NCBI GenBank assembly: GCA_947460085.1
Contig: CANHGA010000129.1
Span: 1-6,097 of the forward strand
DNA length: 6,097 bases
DNA from: Synechococcaceae cyanobacterium
Lineage (GTDB): Bacteria; Cyanobacteriota; Cyanobacteriia; PCC-6307; Cyanobiaceae
Direction of reading: 5' to 3'
A program made the translations under genes and the position numbers. The notes beneath the pieces are model-generated. The model was given only the letters and a program-made list of their open reading frames with translations. It had not been told where the DNA came from and searched no databases. Below are positions 5,409 through 6,097 of the stretch, piece by piece; positions within the stretch are counted from its first letter, which is position 1, and every line of letters starts with the position of its first letter.

Positions 5409-6097
5409 GAGGGAGAAGTAGGGCTGCTCGTCGGCAGGCATGGCAGCGGCGCTCACCAGGAGCTCGTCGGGCCAGCCCACCCGCTGGGCAAACAAAGACC
5501 CCTCCAGCAAGCCGCGGGCACCCAGGGCCTGGCGCACCCAACTCCAGCGGTGACCGAGTTTGAGCAGGGCCAGGACCCAGTGGGAGGCCGCCGCCTGCTC
5601 CAGCAGGGCCTCCAGCTCCTCCGGGGTGTCGGGGGTGGGGCGAATCAGCAGGCCCTCCTGCTGCAAGGCCAGGGGCCAGGGCATCACCTGGCTCGAAGCC
5701 GCCGCCGCGGCCGCCGCCACCGAGGTAATCCCCGGGATCACCGTCACCGGGCAGGTCGGATGGCGCTCCGCCATGGCCAGCAAGACATAGGAGGCGCTGG
5801 CAAAGAGGGAGGCATCCCCTTCGCAGAGCAGCACCACCACCAAACCCTCGGCCACGGCCGCCGCCAGCTGGTCGGCCGCGTCATGCCACGCATCGATGCG
5901 TGGCTGGGCATCGGCCACCATCGGAAACAGCAGGGGTAGCCGTTTCTGGTGGCTTTCAATCCATGGCGCCGCAATCGTGGCTGCCATGCCAACGGCCCCC
6001 TCCCGGGCCACCGGGTAGGCCACCACATCGGCCGTCCCAATCGCCCGCACCGCTGCCACGGTCAGGAGGTTGGGGTCGCCCGGGCCGACGCCCACCA
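5370..6097 (-). CDS. cobI: Precorrin-2 C20-methyltransferase CobI (5' end beyond window)
   Basis: CobI transfers a methyl group from S-adenosylmethionine to C20 of precorrin-2 (or the cobalt form, CbiL) early in cobalamin corrin-ring synthesis, in the cytoplasm. About 242 residues are visible, close to a full protein. The first complete codon gives VGVGPGDPNLLT, the N-terminal SAM-binding loop, which normally follows only a few residues after the start. The true start codon therefore lies just past base 6097, and the GTG at 6095 is internal. Further family motifs, counted from that codon, are ADVVAYP (22-28), LLCEGDASLFAS (89-100) and IPGITSVAAAA (120-130). These fit the CobI/CbiL group of the tetrapyrrole methylase superfamily best. 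The C-terminus (QPYFSLLLIRQ then GWPEVLP) ends inside dus, so the genes share 39 bases with no room for a terminator between them. A perfect 20-bp palindrome lies within the gene at 5885-5904. Confidence 0.9.
   Translation of the reverse strand, partial: VGVGPGDPNLLTVAAVRAIGTADVVAYPVAREGAVGMAATIAAPWIESHQKRLPLLFPMVADAQPRIDAWHDAADQLAAAVAEGLVVVLLCEGDASLFASASYVLLAMAERHPTCPVTVIPGITSVAAAAAAASSQVMPWPLALQQEGLLIRPTPDTPEELEALLEQAAASHWVLALLKLGHRWSWVRQALGARGLLEGSLFAQRVGWPDELLVSAAAMPADEQPYFSLLLIRQGWPEVLP
5885..5904. repeat. Perfect 20-bp palindrome inside cobI
   Basis: GCCACGCATCGATGCGTGGC is identical to its own reverse complement over all 20 bases; the flanking pair (T5884, T5905) does not match. It encodes Pro-Arg-Ile-Asp-Ala-Trp in cobI, in a part of the protein that is not obviously constrained. 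Possible explanations are a protein-binding site, a cruciform or RNA hairpin, or chance. The palindrome is certain; a function is not. Confidence 0.6.

Noticed and set aside
5697..5720. Run of Ala codons in cobI as an unusual low-complexity insertion
   Set aside because: It follows the IPGITS motif, where this methyltransferase family normally carries an Ala-rich helix; GC-rich Ala codons exaggerate it.
1..6097. A previously undescribed system such as defence, mobile or biosynthetic genes
   Set aside because: Every substantial reading frame belongs to a known conserved family or to DUF1823; there are no transposases, integrases, toxin pairs, arrays or attachment sites.

Overview
This 6.1-kb, high-GC window looks like chromosome from a high-GC unicellular cyanobacterium, most likely of the Cyanobium / alpha-cyanobacterial Synechococcus type. 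The evidence is PipX, a regulator known only from cyanobacteria. Also present are a DUF1823 protein (a cyanobacterial family), a cyanobacterial-style SepF and PipY, and two copies of the cyanobacterial HIP1 octamer GCGATCGC. The genus is inferred from remembered protein similarity and was not tested by a search.

Layout. Most genes lie on the minus strand and are read here in their own direction. At the right edge is the 5'-truncated cobI (cobalamin branch methyltransferase, 6097 to 5370). It converges on, and overlaps by 39 bases, the only plus-strand gene, dus (tRNA dihydrouridine synthase, 4347-5408). Divergent from dus is a DUF1823 gene of unknown function (4308 to 3838). After a 72-base gap a tightly packed minus-strand set begins: der/engA (ribosome-assembly GTPase), ecfT/cbiQ-like (ECF transporter T subunit), pipX (PII/NtcA partner), pipY (PLP-binding protein), and sepF (FtsZ anchor, which runs off the left edge). 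der and ecfT share one base (TGATG), ecfT and pipX are 22 bases apart, and pipX and pipY overlap by four bases (TTGA). Only sepF has an upstream gap of its own (85 bases), with a hairpin and a possible weak promoter. There are no RNA genes, mobile elements or CRISPR arrays, and no gene-free stretch longer than about 100 bases.

How the genes work together. The der to sepF set ties ribosome assembly, a membrane transporter subunit, nitrogen signalling, vitamin B6 homeostasis and cell division into one probable transcription unit. Most members are growth-linked housekeeping or regulatory functions. I see no defence, mobile or biosynthetic system that would count as a new system. The points worth a second look are a 15-bp tandem repeat at the dus 3' end that also supplies the cobI stop codon, a perfect 20-bp palindrome inside cobI, the pipY-sepF leader, and an unusual run of GTG/TTG starts.
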